Assembly (NCBI RefSeq): GCF_009796805.1
Contig: NZ_CP047029.1
Location: forward strand, 4,168,001-4,232,000
Direction: 5' to 3'
DNA from: Algibacter sp. L1A34
GTDB lineage: Bacteria > Bacteroidota > Bacteroidia > Flavobacteriales > Flavobacteriaceae
Length of the DNA stretch: 64,000 nucleotides
Under the pieces are notes generated by a model that saw only the letters and a list, made by a program, of their open reading frames with translations, had not been told where the DNA came from and ran no database searches. Both the position numbers and the translations under genes were made by a program. Shown here piece by piece: positions 63,669 to 64,000 of the stretch (position 1 is the stretch's first letter; each line of letters opens with the position of its first letter).

Positions 63669-64000
63669 TTAAGCATTTACAAAAATTTGCTTTCCAGATT
63701 TAACGACTCTTATAATCTTAATGGCATTATTTTTTATTTTGAACAAAACAAAATCATTAGTATTAGCAGACAAATTAACTATAGACATAGGCTTTCTAGA
63801 AGCCATTGCCCAAGCATTGGCTAAGCTTAGCATATTACTTGAAAAAAGCTTATTAACGCAGTCTAGCAAAGAAACGGCAGAACCGGCCAATACATTTTCA
63901 TTCTTAAAAGTAGAAAGTCTTCCTCCTTTTTCTAATTTTACTTTTCCACCAATATGAGCGTGATAAACACCTGCATCCATACCGGCAAACATGGTAGAAT
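63669..64000 (-). CDS. nagA: N-acetylglucosamine-6-phosphate deacetylase, C-terminal part (runs off window)
   Basis: The visible about 110 residues are the C-terminal end of an amidohydrolase of the NagA type: DAGVYHAHIGGKVKLEKGG, then NENVLAGSAVSLLDCVN, SLANAWAMASRKP and DFVLFKI, ending IIRVVKSGKQIF. The enzyme removes acetate from GlcNAc-6-phosphate to give glucosamine-6-phosphate, the NagB substrate. The metal-binding and most catalytic residues are outside the window. It precedes nagP and the NagB fusion on the same strand. Confidence 0.85.
   Translation of the reverse strand, partial: STMFAGMDAGVYHAHIGGKVKLEKGGRLSTFKNENVLAGSAVSLLDCVNKLFSSNMLSLANAWAMASRKPMSIVNLSANTNDFVLFKIKNNAIKIIRVVKSGKQIFVNA

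Noticed and set aside
1-64000. CRISPR arrays, insertion sequences with intact transposase, rRNA genes
   Set aside because: No regularly spaced repeats, transposase motifs or rRNA-like stretches were seen on either strand.

Overview
The window looks like a chromosome segment of a marine Flavobacteriia-type Bacteroidetes. The signs are low GC, two SusC/SusD pairs, a hybrid two-component regulator, type IX secretion C-terminal domains, promoter elements of the TAnnTTTG type and no Shine-Dalgarno sequences. Most genes are on the minus strand.

Region by region: (1) 1-5.2 kb is a deoxysugar (L-fucose/L-rhamnose) locus: the 5' end of fucI, a RhaD-type aldolase, a divergent AraC regulator, lactaldehyde dehydrogenase aldA and a FucP permease. 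(2) 5.5-15.5 kb is a stress/energy-storage island: a divergent ECF-like sigma factor with an unknown helical partner, a YflT-like protein, a YtxH/holin-like/small-protein trio, a PAS-LOV-GAF histidine kinase overlapping a REC-cNMP-Crp response regulator, and a GlgX/GH13 pair. Three copies of a TGACCTAGGTCA-like palindrome sit about 36 bp upstream of the end of -7-like elements, the position expected for class II Crp/Fnr activation. This ties the kinase/regulator pair to the stress genes and the glycogen operon. (3) 16-25.4 kb is a seven-gene operon: YfiR/DUF4154, two tandem TonB-dependent receptors, a lipoprotein, a membrane histidine kinase, a stand-alone receiver and a receiver-kinase hybrid. 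(4) 26.4-64 kb is a double polysaccharide-utilisation locus for an N-acetylhexosamine glycan. It has three GH20 hexosaminidases, a divergent GH18-like secreted protein, two small GH16-like lipoproteins, two SusCD pairs, two aryl-sulfate sulfotransferase-like proteins, a fasciclin/DNRLRE/cadherin-like surface lipoprotein, two MFS/NagB-PIG-L pairs, a separate NagB, the 3' part of nagA, an intact LacI regulator and a hybrid two-component regulator.

How it works together (inference): surface enzymes and SusCD complexes bind and import GlcNAc-containing oligosaccharides. The GH20 enzymes release GlcNAc, the MFS carriers take it up, and NagA/NagB feed it to fructose-6-phosphate. The LacI protein probably represses through ATGCAAACGTTTGCAT palindromes found upstream of one GH20 gene, of itself, of the second SusCD operon and of one sulfotransferase gene. 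The first SusCD operon lacks this site and is more likely under the hybrid two-component regulator. A decayed lacI copy between the two halves, plus the nagP/nagB duplication, points to a PUL duplication followed by divergence.

The best candidates for less-described biology are the LOV kinase with its Crp-type regulator and candidate regulon, the YfiR/TonB-receptor/kinase operon, and the sulfotransferase-like enzymes inside a GlcNAc locus.
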